Positions 27,228 through 35,881 of a stretch of DNA of 64,000 nucleotides are shown here, in pieces; the first letter of the stretch is position 1, and each line of letters starts with the position of its first letter. The notes under the pieces are model-generated. The model was not told the DNA's origin. It ran no database searches and worked only from the letters and a program-made list of their open reading frames with translations. The stretch is from NCBI RefSeq assembly GCF_000973725.1, contig NZ_CP009621.1, positions 2,392,501 through 2,456,500 on the forward strand. The letters are read 5' to 3'. Made by a program: the position numbers and the translations under genes. The stretch comes from Pontibacter korlensis. GTDB taxonomy: Bacteria; Bacteroidota; Bacteroidia; Cytophagales; Hymenobacteraceae.

Positions 27228-28025
27228 ATGATCAGAAAGTTTACCTTCGCTGCTTTGCTATGCCTGTGTAGCCTTTCGGTGTTCTCTCAGGATTGGAACA
27301 AGAAGAAGTGTGCCGTGGTGCTTACCTATGATGATGCTCTGAATGTGCACCTAGACAAAGCCATTCCAGCGTTGGATTCACTGCAACTAAAAGGGACATT
27401 CTTCCTGACAGCTGCTTCGCCTACTTTTAATGAGCGTTTTTCTGAATGGGAAGCAGCAGCCAAACGGCATGAACTGGCAAACCACACACTTTTTCATCCT
27501 TGCAACGGGCAGTTACCCGGCAGAAGCTTTGTAACGGCTGATTACGACCTTGCCACTTATTCCGTACGTCGCATTACAGATGAGCTGAGAATGACGAATA
27601 AGGTTTTGGAAGCAGTTGATGGGAAGAAGGAGCGTACCTTTGCCTACCCATGCGGAGACATGAAGATTGGTGACACATTTTACCTGGAGGGGATGAAGGG
27701 CGACTTTGTAGCCGCACGGGGTGTACAGGGGGAAATGGTTCCGAGAAACACCTCAGACTTATATACCATTGGCAGCATTATGATCAATGGGCAGTCTGGC
27801 GACGAGATGATTAAGCTGGTAAAAGAGGCTTTGCGAACGAACAGCATGGTCGTGTTTCTTTTTCATGGAGTAGGAGGTGAGCATGACCTGAATGTATCGC
27901 TTGAGGCACATCGCCAATTACTGCGTTACCTGAAAAAACACGAAAAGGAAATATGGAACCCTACCTTTATTGAAGCAGCGAAGTATCTGAAAGAGACAAG
28001 TACAGCTGCCGTTAAAAAGAAGTAG
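27228..28025 (+). CDS. Secreted polysaccharide deacetylase family protein
   Basis: The N-terminus MIRKFTFAALLCLCSLSVFS is a signal peptide. The NodB-type carbohydrate esterase 4 domain follows. CAVVLTYDDAL carries D35 and HTLFHPC carries H86 and H90, the metal triad. TFAYPCGD and VVFLFHGVG are later conserved strands. It probably deacetylates peptidoglycan or a surface or substrate polysaccharide in the periplasm. It is 265 residues long. No clear promoter box or terminator was seen. Confidence 0.9.
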   Translation: MIRKFTFAALLCLCSLSVFSQDWNKKKCAVVLTYDDALNVHLDKAIPALDSLQLKGTFFLTAASPTFNERFSEWEAAAKRHELANHTLFHPCNGQLPGRSFVTADYDLATYSVRRITDELRMTNKVLEAVDGKKERTFAYPCGDMKIGDTFYLEGMKGDFVAARGVQGEMVPRNTSDLYTIGSIMINGQSGDEMIKLVKEALRTNSMVVFLFHGVGGEHDLNVSLEAHRQLLRYLKKHEKEIWNPTFIEAAKYLKETSTAAVKKK

Positions 28026-28060
28026 CTTAAGGCGAGGAAGCTGGTACAACTGCCGGGTTG

Positions 28061-28708
28061 CTATAAGTCTCGATTTACCAACTCCAGTATTTCAGGATGT
28101 AGCGTATGGCCTCCCTCGAAAATATAAACCTTTGGGTGTATTCCTAAACTGTGCATCAGTTGCTGTTTATGTTGCAGAGCCTCTGGAGTTATAAATTCAT
28201 CCCGGGTGCCATATACTACAGCGACAGGTAGGTTAGCGAAAGCAGCTTTTCCGGTCGTAAAGTCTATATCTTCAGGAAAAGAGGCAGCCCAAAGTATAAG
28301 TCGGTCTACCGGCACCTGTTGTGTTGCCAGCCAACGGCTTACCGTGGCACCACCCTGAGAGAAGCCAAGCACCGTTATGCGCACGTTATGAGGTAACTGT
28401 TGCAGTTGCTCCTGTAACAGTAAATTTAAGTAATTGGCTTGGTCGTCAATCTCAGATAAACGATCCTCTTTGGTCATCCAAGTGGCCCCTACACGTCCAG
28501 AGAACTTCTCCAGGTAAAATCTGGAAAGTGCCTCTGGTGCCACCACCAGCGTCCTCTCATTATCCAGTACACTGAAGTGGCGCAGAAAGAAGCGGGCCAA
28601 TTGACCGTAGCCGTGGCAAACAATCCAAAGGTCCTGTATACTTTTAGATGGTGTGCCCAGGGTATAGTAGCGGGCGGTGCGGGGTACGGTAAGGCTATGC
28701 TCTATCAT
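28061..28708 (-). CDS. Alpha/beta hydrolase, phospholipase/carboxylesterase type
   Basis: The 215-residue protein has the nucleophile S117 in VLGFSQGGATVSRW, a likely acid in VYGTRDEF and the histidine in FEGGHTLHPE, matching the small esterases of the YpfH/carboxylesterase group. It has no signal peptide. It lies 50 bp downstream of cdd on the same strand and is probably in the same transcript. Substrate unknown. Confidence 0.88.
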   Translation of the reverse strand: MIEHSLTVPRTARYYTLGTPSKSIQDLWIVCHGYGQLARFFLRHFSVLDNERTLVVAPEALSRFYLEKFSGRVGATWMTKEDRLSEIDDQANYLNLLLQEQLQQLPHNVRITVLGFSQGGATVSRWLATQQVPVDRLILWAASFPEDIDFTTGKAAFANLPVAVVYGTRDEFITPEALQHKQQLMHSLGIHPKVYIFEGGHTLHPEILELVNRDL

Positions 28709-28758
28709 AAGCAGGGAAGTTAGGCATGCTTCTGCTTTTGCACAAGCTCCTTTACCTC

Positions 28759-29241
28759 CTATAGGTCATCCGGAGTAAATTGGAAGGGCAGTAAATCTGC
28801 TACAGATTTAAAGCGGTAAAATTTACCGTTCGGCGCCTGCAGTAGTACAGGTATAGCTTCACGCTGCTTATACTCATATTCAGACATCACTTGGCGGCAG
28901 GCACCACAAGGCATGGCAGGCAAGAACAGTTCTTCCTGGCGACGACGCGCCGTTACGGCCAGTAATTTTATCCTGGCTTTAGGATAATGTGCGCTTAAAG
29001 CAAAAAGGGCTGTGCGCTCAGCACACAAGCCTGAAGGATAAGCAGCATTCTCCTGGTTACTGCCCTTGAAAAAAGTACCATCTTCCATCATCAGGGCTGC
29101 ACCAACTAAAAAGTTAGAGTAGGGAGCATAGGCATCATTAGCTGCCTCCTGGGCAAGTGCTATAGCTTGCTGCTCCTCTTCCGTTAACTCCTGTGGGTCC
29201 AGTACGTCAACACTTATTTGTACTTCCAGTTTACTTGCCAT
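28759..29241 (-). CDS. cdd: Cytidine deaminase
   Basis: Cdd deaminates cytidine and deoxycytidine to uridine in pyrimidine salvage. The zinc site is C73 in GLCAERTALF with catalytic E75, plus C112 and C115 in MPCGACRQV. The 160-residue length fits the homotetrameric type, with a slightly long N-terminal extension. It is upstream of the esterase gene and divergent from the saccharopine-dehydrogenase-like gene. Confidence 0.95.
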   Translation of the reverse strand: MASKLEVQISVDVLDPQELTEEEQQAIALAQEAANDAYAPYSNFLVGAALMMEDGTFFKGSNQENAAYPSGLCAERTALFALSAHYPKARIKLLAVTARRRQEELFLPAMPCGACRQVMSEYEYKQREAIPVLLQAPNGKFYRFKSVADLLPFQFTPDDL

Positions 29242-29369
29242 TTCGTTACAAGTAGGTTCAAAAATTAGAAAAGGGCTTTAAATTTAAGCTAATATTCTGA
29301 TAAAACCATACCTAACCTTTGCCTTACACCCCGATATTTCTAACTTAAGGCAGAACCCAATAACCCACT

Positions 29370-30719
29370 ATGAAAAAGATTCTTCTGCTTGGCGCTGGTC
29401 GGTCAGCCTCTTCGCTCATCAGGTATCTGTTTGATAATGCTACAGCCGAAAACTGGCACATTACCATTGGTGACATCAGTATCACGCATCTGCAGCCGCT
29501 TGTGGAGCCGATTGTTTTTGCCGACACGATCACCTTTAATGTGCACGATACTGAGCAGCGGGCAGAGGAGGTGCGCAAGGCTGACCTGGTTATTTCGCTG
29601 CTGCCTGCTGTTTTTCATATTGAGGTAGCCCGGGAGTGTCTGAAGCAGGGGAAGCACCTGGTTACAGCTAGTTATGTGTCGCCTGATATACTGAACCTGC
29701 ATGCGGAGGCACAGCAAAAGAACCTGACTATCCTAATGGAGTCAGGGTTGGATCCAGGTTTGGACCACATGTCGGCCATGCGCGTGATCAGGAGTGTAAA
29801 GGCTGCAGGAGGTAAGCTTACTTCCTTTAAGTCCTACACAGGTGGCTTGGTAGCACTTGAGTCTGATAACAACCCCTGGCGCTACAAGTTTACCTGGAGT
29901 CCTCGCAACGTAGTATTGGCAGGGCAAGGTACAGCCAAGTACATCAAGGAAGGGCAGTACAAATACATCCCATACCACCAGCTCTTTAGGCGCACCGATG
30001 AGTTTTATGTGGAGGGCTACGGCTATTTTGAAGGCTATGCCAACCGTGATTCCTTAAGTTACCGTGAGCCTTACGGTCTGCTCAATATCCCAACTATGCT
30101 GCGCGGCACACTCCGCCGGAAGGGCTACTGTGAGGCCTGGAATGTATTTGTGCAGCTTGGCCTCACCGAAAACAGCTATACATTAGATGGTGCGGAGCAC
30201 ATGACGCGCCGTACTTTTGTAGAGGCATTCTTGCCGCCTGCTGTGTCGCCAGAGCAAAGTATGGCAGAGCGGCTTAGCCTGTACTTAGGTATACCTGTGG
30301 ATGGAGAGGTGATGCAGAAGCTAGTGTGGCTGGGGCTGTTCGATGATACGCCGGTAGGATTGGCCGAGGCTACGCCAGCCCAGATACTGGAGAAAATCCT
30401 GAAGGATAAGTGGACACTGGCTCCCGGTGATAAGGACATGATTGTAATGCAGCACATGTTTGAGTACGAACTAAATGGAGTGCTGCGTGAATTAACCTCC
30501 ACTTTGGTCGTTACCGGCGATGATGAAGTGCAAACAGCCATGGCTAAAACCGTCGGCTTACCAGTAGGTATACTGGCAAAACTGTTGTTACAGGGCAAGA
30601 TTACACATCGAGGCGTAGTTATACCTATCCATCCGGAATCATATGAACCAGTGTTAGACGAGCTGGAAGAGTATGGGGTAAATTTTGTAGAGACGGAGAG
30701 GGTAATTTCAAAAGGCTGA
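29370..30719 (+). CDS. Saccharopine dehydrogenase family protein
   Basis: The 449-residue protein has an N-terminal Rossmann domain with GAGRSASS (8-15) and a C-terminal saccharopine-dehydrogenase-type catalytic domain. ESGLDPGLDHMSAM (about 124-137) and FKSYTGGL are the family's conserved substrate-side stretches. It may act in lysine degradation (saccharopine to aminoadipate semialdehyde) or on a related imino acid. The NTF2-like gene follows 4 bp later on the same strand. Near-consensus TAACCTTTG lies about 60 bp upstream. Confidence 0.92.
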   Translation: MKKILLLGAGRSASSLIRYLFDNATAENWHITIGDISITHLQPLVEPIVFADTITFNVHDTEQRAEEVRKADLVISLLPAVFHIEVARECLKQGKHLVTASYVSPDILNLHAEAQQKNLTILMESGLDPGLDHMSAMRVIRSVKAAGGKLTSFKSYTGGLVALESDNNPWRYKFTWSPRNVVLAGQGTAKYIKEGQYKYIPYHQLFRRTDEFYVEGYGYFEGYANRDSLSYREPYGLLNIPTMLRGTLRRKGYCEAWNVFVQLGLTENSYTLDGAEHMTRRTFVEAFLPPAVSPEQSMAERLSLYLGIPVDGEVMQKLVWLGLFDDTPVGLAEATPAQILEKILKDKWTLAPGDKDMIVMQHMFEYELNGVLRELTSTLVVTGDDEVQTAMAKTVGLPVGILAKLLLQGKITHRGVVIPIHPESYEPVLDELEEYGVNFVETERVISKG

Positions 30720-30723
30720 TAGT

Positions 30724-31110
30724 ATGAATAACGAGGAACGCCAGCGGCAAATTATAGAAAACTACATACAAGCCTACAATGCTTTTGATGTAGACGGTAT
30801 GGTGAAAAACCTGCATCCTGATATCGTTTTTGAGAACATTACCGATGGCATCACCAACCTGAAAATCCAAGGTGTGTCTGCTTTTAAGCTGCAGGCAGAG
30901 CAGGCCATGACCTTTTTTCTGGAGAGAGAGCAGCGGATTGGGAGCATAGATCACAAAGAAGATATGGCTGAAGTTGCCATAGAGTATAGCGGTACAGTAG
31001 CAGTAGACTTGCCTAATGGCTTAAGCGCCGGAGATAAACTGACCTTGGAGGGCAAGTCTAGCTTTTACTTTGAGGGAGGCAAAATCATCCGGCTGCAGGA
31101 TATCAGCTAG
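30724..31110 (+). CDS. NTF2-like / SnoaL family protein
   Basis: A single cone-shaped NTF2-like domain of 128 residues. It begins with ENYIQAYNAFDVDGMVKNLH, contains DIVFENITDG, and ends DKLTLEGKSSFYFEGGKIIRL, typical of the SnoaL-like superfamily, which includes isomerases, dehydratases and ligand binders. It lies 4 bp after the saccharopine-dehydrogenase-like gene and is surely cotranscribed with it, but no joint reaction can be named. Confidence 0.85.
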   Translation: MNNEERQRQIIENYIQAYNAFDVDGMVKNLHPDIVFENITDGITNLKIQGVSAFKLQAEQAMTFFLEREQRIGSIDHKEDMAEVAIEYSGTVAVDLPNGLSAGDKLTLEGKSSFYFEGGKIIRLQDIS

Positions 31111-31118
31111 CCGCAACT

Positions 31119-31835
31119 TTAGAAGATGAGGTAGTAGCTTTTGAGTAACTCCGTAAAAGCTGAAGTATAGGTCACTTTATCTTCTTCCCGGATGTAGAAC
31201 TCCTTGATGACAGGCATTGCCATAGGTGTAAAAGTATAGGTCTGAATGTGGCGGATACATTTGCCGCCGTGGTAGGTAAATACCTGTAGGGTTTCCGACA
31301 AGTATAAATCTGATGCTTTGGCCAGTTTAGCAAAGTGTGCCGCCTCAGGGGGAGGCAGCAACAGGCATAGCTTGCCTTGGTCTTTTAGGTGGCTTTGGGC
31401 AAATTGGAGAATATCTTCGAAAAGGAGCTCTCCGGTGTGTTTGGCTGTGTTGCGTGCCGCATCCGGAGACTTAAGCGAGCTCAGGAAGAATGGCGGGTTA
31501 GAAAGTATAACATCGTACTTAGGGCGCTCACACCTGGCAAACTCCTGTAAACTCATCGGGTGCAGGTGTAACTGCTTTGCCCAAGGGCTGGCAGCAAAAT
31601 TCTCTTGCGCCTGTAGCTGCGCCTCAGCGTTAATTTCTACAGCATCTATACTAGCATGGCTGCGTTGGGTCACCATCAGCGAGAGCAAACCTGTACCGGT
31701 ACCAATATCCAGAATGCGCTGTGCTTCCTGTACCTCCACATAGGCTCCAAATACGCAGGAATCAGTGCACACCTTCATGGCGCACCTGTCTTGCTCTACC
31801 CGAAACTGCTTAAACTGGAAGTATGAATTAGGCAT
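31119..31835 (-). CDS. tRNA1(Val) (adenine(37)-N6)-methyltransferase-like
   Basis: A TrmN6/YfiC-type SAM-dependent methyltransferase of 238 residues. The N-terminal FKQFRVEQDRCAMKVCTDSC precedes SAM motif I DIGTGTG (43-49). The catalytic NPPF (113-116) in LSNPPFFLSS is the signature of N6-adenine methylation. The family modifies A37 of valine tRNA in E. coli. It is downstream of rnhA on the same strand with a 44-bp gap. Confidence 0.92.
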   Translation of the reverse strand: MPNSYFQFKQFRVEQDRCAMKVCTDSCVFGAYVEVQEAQRILDIGTGTGLLSLMVTQRSHASIDAVEINAEAQLQAQENFAASPWAKQLHLHPMSLQEFARCERPKYDVILSNPPFFLSSLKSPDAARNTAKHTGELLFEDILQFAQSHLKDQGKLCLLLPPPEAAHFAKLAKASDLYLSETLQVFTYHGGKCIRHIQTYTFTPMAMPVIKEFYIREEDKVTYTSAFTELLKSYYLIF

Positions 31836-31879
31836 TTGGCTTACGTTTCAGGGAAGAAAAAACACTACCCTTCGTAATC

Positions 31880-32344
31880 TTAGCTGGGCTGGTAAGCGCC
31901 AGACTCAAATCCCTGGTCTACAAGCAGGTTAGGGGAAAGAGCACTGGCAACAGCTAGTTGGTCGCAACGCTCGTTCTCTGGGTGACCCGCATGGCCTCGA
32001 ATCCACACAAACTTAACCTGGTGCTTTGGGTACACACGCAGAAAGCGAGACCATAAATCCGCATTGGCCTTTCCTTTGAAGCCCTTCTTTTGCCAGCCAA
32101 ACACCCAGCCTTTTTCTACAGCATCTACAACGTATTTGGAATCGGAGTAAACGGTAACAGGCATGCCCGGCTTGGTAATCGCCTCTAGTCCCTTGATCAC
32201 GGCCAGAAGCTCCATGCGATTGTTGGTGGTCTTACGGAAGCCCTCCGTCAACTCTTTTTCATGCTGCTTCCAGCGTAGAATAGCGCCATAGCCGCCTGGA
32301 CCTGGGTTTCCTCTTGAGGCTCCGTCTGTAAATAATTCGATCAT
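31880..32344 (-). CDS. rnhA: Ribonuclease HI
   Basis: RNase HI cuts the RNA strand of RNA-DNA hybrids. The catalytic DEDD set is visible: D7 in FTDGASRGNPGPGG, E45 in NNRMELLAV, D68 in VYSDSKYV and D128 in NERCDQLA. The basic handle segment GWVFGWQKKGFKGKANADLW is also present. It is 154 residues long, as expected. Confidence 0.96.
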   Translation of the reverse strand: MIELFTDGASRGNPGPGGYGAILRWKQHEKELTEGFRKTTNNRMELLAVIKGLEAITKPGMPVTVYSDSKYVVDAVEKGWVFGWQKKGFKGKANADLWSRFLRVYPKHQVKFVWIRGHAGHPENERCDQLAVASALSPNLLVDQGFESGAYQPS

Positions 32345-32413
32345 TGTATCCTGCCAAATTCTGGGTTAGTAGAGATTAGTGTGTAAACCTTTAACCTACC
32401 AGCAATTTAGCTT

Positions 32414-32974
32414 TTAGAGATTTGTCTTAAATAATTTGATAGCTATAGCGAGCAGAATGATGCCGAACACTTTGCGCAGTACATTGGCCCCATCTTTTCC
32501 GAGTTTGCGCTCGATCCAGCTGCTTGCCTTTAATACAATGTAAACGAACACCAGGTTCAGCACAATGCCTACCAGTACGTTTGGTAGCGAGTAAGCTGCA
32601 CGTAGCGAGAGCAGCGTAGTCATGGTGCCTGCCCCTACAATGAGCGGGAAAGCCAGCGGCACAATGGAACCACTCTTAGTTTCAGGGTCCGTATGGAAGA
32701 AGTCTTTGCCCAGGATCATCTCTAAACCGATTAGGAAAATGATGATAGCACCCGCCATGGCAAACGACTCGAAATCGATGCCGAAAAGCTTGAGAATGGA
32801 CTGCCCCAAAAACAGGAAAGCAATCATCAGCACGCCCGAAATAACGGTAGCTTTTTCAGATTCTATCTTTCCCTCGCGTTTGCGGAGGTCGATGATGATT
32901 GGGATAGAGCCAATGATATCGATTACAGCAAATAGTGTTAGTGTAACAGATGCAATCTCTTTGAGACTGAACAT
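32414..32974 (-). CDS. MarC family integral membrane protein
   Basis: A 186-residue protein with about six membrane helices. LFAVIDIIGSIPIIIDL and IVPLAFPLIVGAGTMTTLL are the two repeated MarC signatures with conserved proline-glycine elements. The family (formerly thought to confer multiple antibiotic resistance) has no settled transport function. It is followed on the same strand by rnhA after 69 bp. Confidence 0.92.
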   Translation of the reverse strand: MFSLKEIASVTLTLFAVIDIIGSIPIIIDLRKREGKIESEKATVISGVLMIAFLFLGQSILKLFGIDFESFAMAGAIIIFLIGLEMILGKDFFHTDPETKSGSIVPLAFPLIVGAGTMTTLLSLRAAYSLPNVLVGIVLNLVFVYIVLKASSWIERKLGKDGANVLRKVFGIILLAIAIKLFKTNL

Positions 32975-32984
32975 AGCAAGCTTT

Positions 32985-33074
32985 TAAAGTTAAAGAGTTA
33001 GAAAAACTAGAGAACTATAAAGTTCGAGAACTTACAATTTTGAATGCAAAAGAACTCTTAAACTTTCTAACTCC
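32985..33074. repeat. Intergenic inverted repeat, related to TTAACTCTTAACT family
   Basis: GAGTTAGAAA (32995-33004) pairs perfectly with TTTCTAACTC (33064-33073), with further imperfect AAAGTTAAAGAGTT and ACTCTTAAACTTT arms. It fills the gap between the MarC and aminotransferase genes. Confidence 0.65.
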
Positions 33075-33092
33075 CAAACCATCTAGCTCTGA

Positions 33093-34154
33093 TCAGGCAT
33101 AGTAGTGCAGGAAAAAGCGTTTCAGCTCTTCGTATTCCTCATCAACTATAGCCGGGAAGTTGGCAATGCGAAAGGTATTGCGTGCCCATGGGCCATATCC
33201 GTTGCCCAGGCGCAGGTTGTGGTGCAACGCACGCTTTTTTACATCCTCTACCAGTTTCTCGTTGGCTTGCAAGGTGATTACTGTTTTAGAGCGCACCTCC
33301 TCGTTTTCTACCAATAGCTTAAAATCAGAGAATTGCTCAAAGAAGGTGTACAAGTCCTGTGCGCGGTCAGTCAGGTGCTGGTCTATACCTTTTATGAACG
33401 GGCGATCCTCCAGCATTCGCTTGAGTAGGTAAATGTTGAGCTCATTAGGAGTATGGGTAGTCTGGTAGTTGAGCATTTTCTCATACATCGGTACCAAACT
33501 GTTGTAGTGGTCACGCTCTGCTATCTTTTTCGCCCTAAATATACAGCGAGGAGAACAGGCCATAACCGCAAGCCCTGGAGGCAGGCCAAAGCACTTTTGT
33601 ACAGACGCAAACCAGATATCTGCCTTGATCAGTTTTAGGTTCAGGCCGGCCATGGATGAAGTGGCATCTACAGCAATCAGGGTGTCGCGGAAGCGGTTGT
33701 GCAGGTTAAGTATAGTGTTAGCATTAACCTGCGTGCCATTGGATGTTTCGTTTTGTGTAAAGCAAATTAACTCTGTGTCAGAGCTAATCTGTAGTTCACT
33801 TACCGGCATGGCCTCATTCAGGTCAAACTGGTGCCCTTCGGCGGCAGGGCGTATCTTTTGCGCATACTGAAACCACTTCTCCCCAAACGAGCCATTGTAA
33901 ATATGGTAGCTCTTATGCTTAGTCAGGCTCTGGATCAGGATTTCCCAGCATTCTGTTGCCGAAGAGGCAAAGAATATATAATAATCCTGCGGAATGTTGA
34001 GCTTGCGCTTAATAGAGCTTACCACCGACCGTGACAACTGCACAAAGTGCTCACCCCGGTGTGGTGTGTTCATAATGCCCTCGTCGTACGCATCTACCAG
34101 GTAGGTACGTACTTCAGGATACACTTTTGAGGGGCCGGGATAAAAGTTGAGCAT
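33093..34154 (-). CDS. Class V aminotransferase, SerC-like
   Basis: A fold-type I PLP enzyme of 353 residues. The N-terminus NFYPGPSKV and later PHRGEHF match the phosphoserine/alanine-glyoxylate aminotransferase group. The PLP lysine is K187 in ASVQKCFGLPPG and the cofactor aspartate is in IAVDATSSMAG. It could make phosphoserine in serine synthesis, but serA is not adjacent and SerC-like paralogues exist, so the substrate is left open. Confidence 0.88.
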   Translation of the reverse strand: MLNFYPGPSKVYPEVRTYLVDAYDEGIMNTPHRGEHFVQLSRSVVSSIKRKLNIPQDYYIFFASSATECWEILIQSLTKHKSYHIYNGSFGEKWFQYAQKIRPAAEGHQFDLNEAMPVSELQISSDTELICFTQNETSNGTQVNANTILNLHNRFRDTLIAVDATSSMAGLNLKLIKADIWFASVQKCFGLPPGLAVMACSPRCIFRAKKIAERDHYNSLVPMYEKMLNYQTTHTPNELNIYLLKRMLEDRPFIKGIDQHLTDRAQDLYTFFEQFSDFKLLVENEEVRSKTVITLQANEKLVEDVKKRALHHNLRLGNGYGPWARNTFRIANFPAIVDEEYEELKRFFLHYYA

Positions 34155-34233
34155 GTGGTGGTAAATTTATATAGTGGATATACTATATTAAAAAGTCTTT
34201 CTAACGGTCCTATAACGGCGCAGGTTGCAGAAA

Positions 34234-34680
34234 TTATACTGTAAAACCAATTCTGTTTGGCTTCAGGCGCTCAAAGTATTGCAGTGCCAGGCGGTAACTA
34301 TCTAAGCCAAAGCCGCTGATGCTGCCTTTGCAATAAGGGGCAATCATACTTTTATGGCGGAAGGCTTCTCGGGCGTAGACATTGGAAATATGCACCTCCA
34401 CTACTGGCGATTCTATAGCCTTGATCGCATCCGATATGGCCACTGAAGTATGGGTATAAGCTCCAGCATTAAAAACAATGCCTTTGTAGCTAAAGCCTAC
34501 TTCATGCAGTTTGTCTATCAGTGTGCCCTCTGTATTCGACTGGAAGTACGATAGCTCCAGTGCCGGAAACGCTGCTTTCAGTTCTTCAAAGTAGTCTTCG
34601 AAGGAGCGGCTGCCGTACACTGATTTTTCACGCACACCTAACAAATTCAGGTTAGGACCATTCAGGATGAGTATCTTCAT
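34234..34680 (-). CDS. aroQ: 3-dehydroquinate dehydratase, type II
   Basis: AroQ converts 3-dehydroquinate to 3-dehydroshikimate in the shikimate pathway. The 148-residue protein has the type II signatures LILNGPNLNLLG (3-14), Y22 of the active-site loop, VFNAGAYTHTS (69-79) and EVHISNVYAREAFRHKS with the catalytic histidine. A TAnnTTTG box lies 30 bp upstream, back to back with that of xerD. Confidence 0.96.
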   Translation of the reverse strand: MKILILNGPNLNLLGVREKSVYGSRSFEDYFEELKAAFPALELSYFQSNTEGTLIDKLHEVGFSYKGIVFNAGAYTHTSVAISDAIKAIESPVVEVHISNVYAREAFRHKSMIAPYCKGSISGFGLDSYRLALQYFERLKPNRIGFTV

Positions 34681-34709
34681 AGTGTGTTATATGCAAATTT
34701 CCAAGGATA

Positions 34710-34717
34710 CAAAGGTA
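34710..34717 (-). promoter_or_regulatory. Putative -7 box of aroQ
   Basis: TACCTTTG on the minus strand matches TAnnTTTG, 30 bp upstream of the aroQ ATG. Confidence 0.5.
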
Positions 34718-34726
34718 AGGATTAAG

Positions 34727-34734
34727 TATCTTTG
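34727..34734 (+). promoter_or_regulatory. Putative -7 box of xerD
   Basis: TATCTTTG followed by C matches TAnnTTTG. It points away from the aroQ box and lies 127 bp upstream of ATG 34861. Confidence 0.45.
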
Positions 34735-34860
34735 CTCTATTCTTTGGCAAAAGAAATATAGGCATAGGAAAAGGTCTTTAGCAAACTGTGTTTTGCTGCG
34801 GTCCGGCTTTTTGCACAAATGCTCTTTTGTCCTTTGTTCAAAAGTCTTTCTTCCAAAAAC

Positions 34861-35760
34861 ATGAACTGGCGCATTTGTCTGAAGCAATTTGAGGAGTATC
34901 TGAAGCTGGAAAAGTCGCTGTCGAAGCATTCGGTAGAGGCTTACGGACGTGACATACGCAAGCTGGTGGAGTTTTTGGATGCCAAAAGCCTACAGGTAGC
35001 GCCGGAAGATATTACGCCGTCCATTCTTCGTGATTTCCTGGAGTGGATCAACGAGCTGGGCATGACCTCCCATTCACAGGCTCGCACCTTGTCTGGCATC
35101 CGTGCCTTCTATAAGTTTCTTATTATGGAAGACATGATGCAGACCGATCCTACTGATACTATAGAGGCTCCAAAGCTGGACCGTAAGCTGCCAGACACCC
35201 TGGCCTTTCATGAAATTGAACAACTACTGTCGGCCATAGACCTTTCTACACCGGAAGGTACCCGCAACCGTGCCATGCTGGAGACGCTCTACAGTTCGGG
35301 CCTGCGTGTTTCTGAACTGCTGGATCTGCGCATCAGTAATCTTTATGCCGATGCAGGATTTCTGAAAATAGCCGGTAAAGGTGAGAAAGAACGTTTAGTG
35401 CCAATCGGTCGTGATGCTTTGAAGCACATAAGGCTTTACCGAGAGGGCGTGCGTTGCCACCTCAATATCAAAAAAGGGCACGAGGATATCTTATTCCTTA
35501 ACCGCCGTGGCGCTAAAATGACCCGAGTGATGGTATTCACCATCATCAAGGATTTGGCAGCCAAGGCTGGGATCCAGAAAACAGTAAGTCCACACACCTT
35601 CCGCCACTCCTTTGCTACCCATTTGATTGAGGGCGGTGCTGACTTGCGTGCTGTGCAGGAGATGCTGGGGCACGAGTCCATTACCACCACCGAAATTTAT
35701 ACTCACCTCGACCGCGATTACCTCAAGCAGGTGATTAAAGATTTCCACCCAAGAAGTTAA
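34861..35760 (+). CDS. xerD: Site-specific tyrosine recombinase XerD
   Basis: XerC/D-type recombinases resolve chromosome dimers at dif. The 299-residue protein has an N-terminal SAM-like core-binding domain (about 5-95) and a catalytic domain. The set R149 (SSGLRVSELL), K173, H245 and R248 (SPHTFRHSFATHL), H271 (LGHESITTTEIY) and nucleophile Y280 is complete. The frame is open from ATG 34819, but the family N-terminus favours ATG 34861. It is not next to any mobile element, which favours a chromosomal housekeeping role over a phage integrase. XerC versus XerD is inferred from general resemblance. Confidence 0.9.
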   Translation: MNWRICLKQFEEYLKLEKSLSKHSVEAYGRDIRKLVEFLDAKSLQVAPEDITPSILRDFLEWINELGMTSHSQARTLSGIRAFYKFLIMEDMMQTDPTDTIEAPKLDRKLPDTLAFHEIEQLLSAIDLSTPEGTRNRAMLETLYSSGLRVSELLDLRISNLYADAGFLKIAGKGEKERLVPIGRDALKHIRLYREGVRCHLNIKKGHEDILFLNRRGAKMTRVMVFTIIKDLAAKAGIQKTVSPHTFRHSFATHLIEGGADLRAVQEMLGHESITTTEIYTHLDRDYLKQVIKDFHPRS

Positions 35761-35844
35761 CAAGGTAACTTGAATGAGCAGTAAAGAAGATGATATGGCC
35801 GCCTAAAAAATCCATTTTACCCGACAATCATTAATTCCTACTCC

Positions 35845-35852
35845 TATCTTTG
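35845..35852 (+). promoter_or_regulatory. Putative -7 box of pyrD
   Basis: TATCTTTG followed by C matches TAnnTTTG, 29 bp before the GTG start of pyrD. Confidence 0.5.
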
Positions 35853-35881
35853 CAGGCAAGTATAACCTAACCTGATACACC

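Noticed and set aside
34861..35760. Tyrosine recombinase as a sign of an integrated element
   Set aside because: Its neighbours are housekeeping genes and no att repeats, phage or transfer genes are present; it fits chromosomal XerD.
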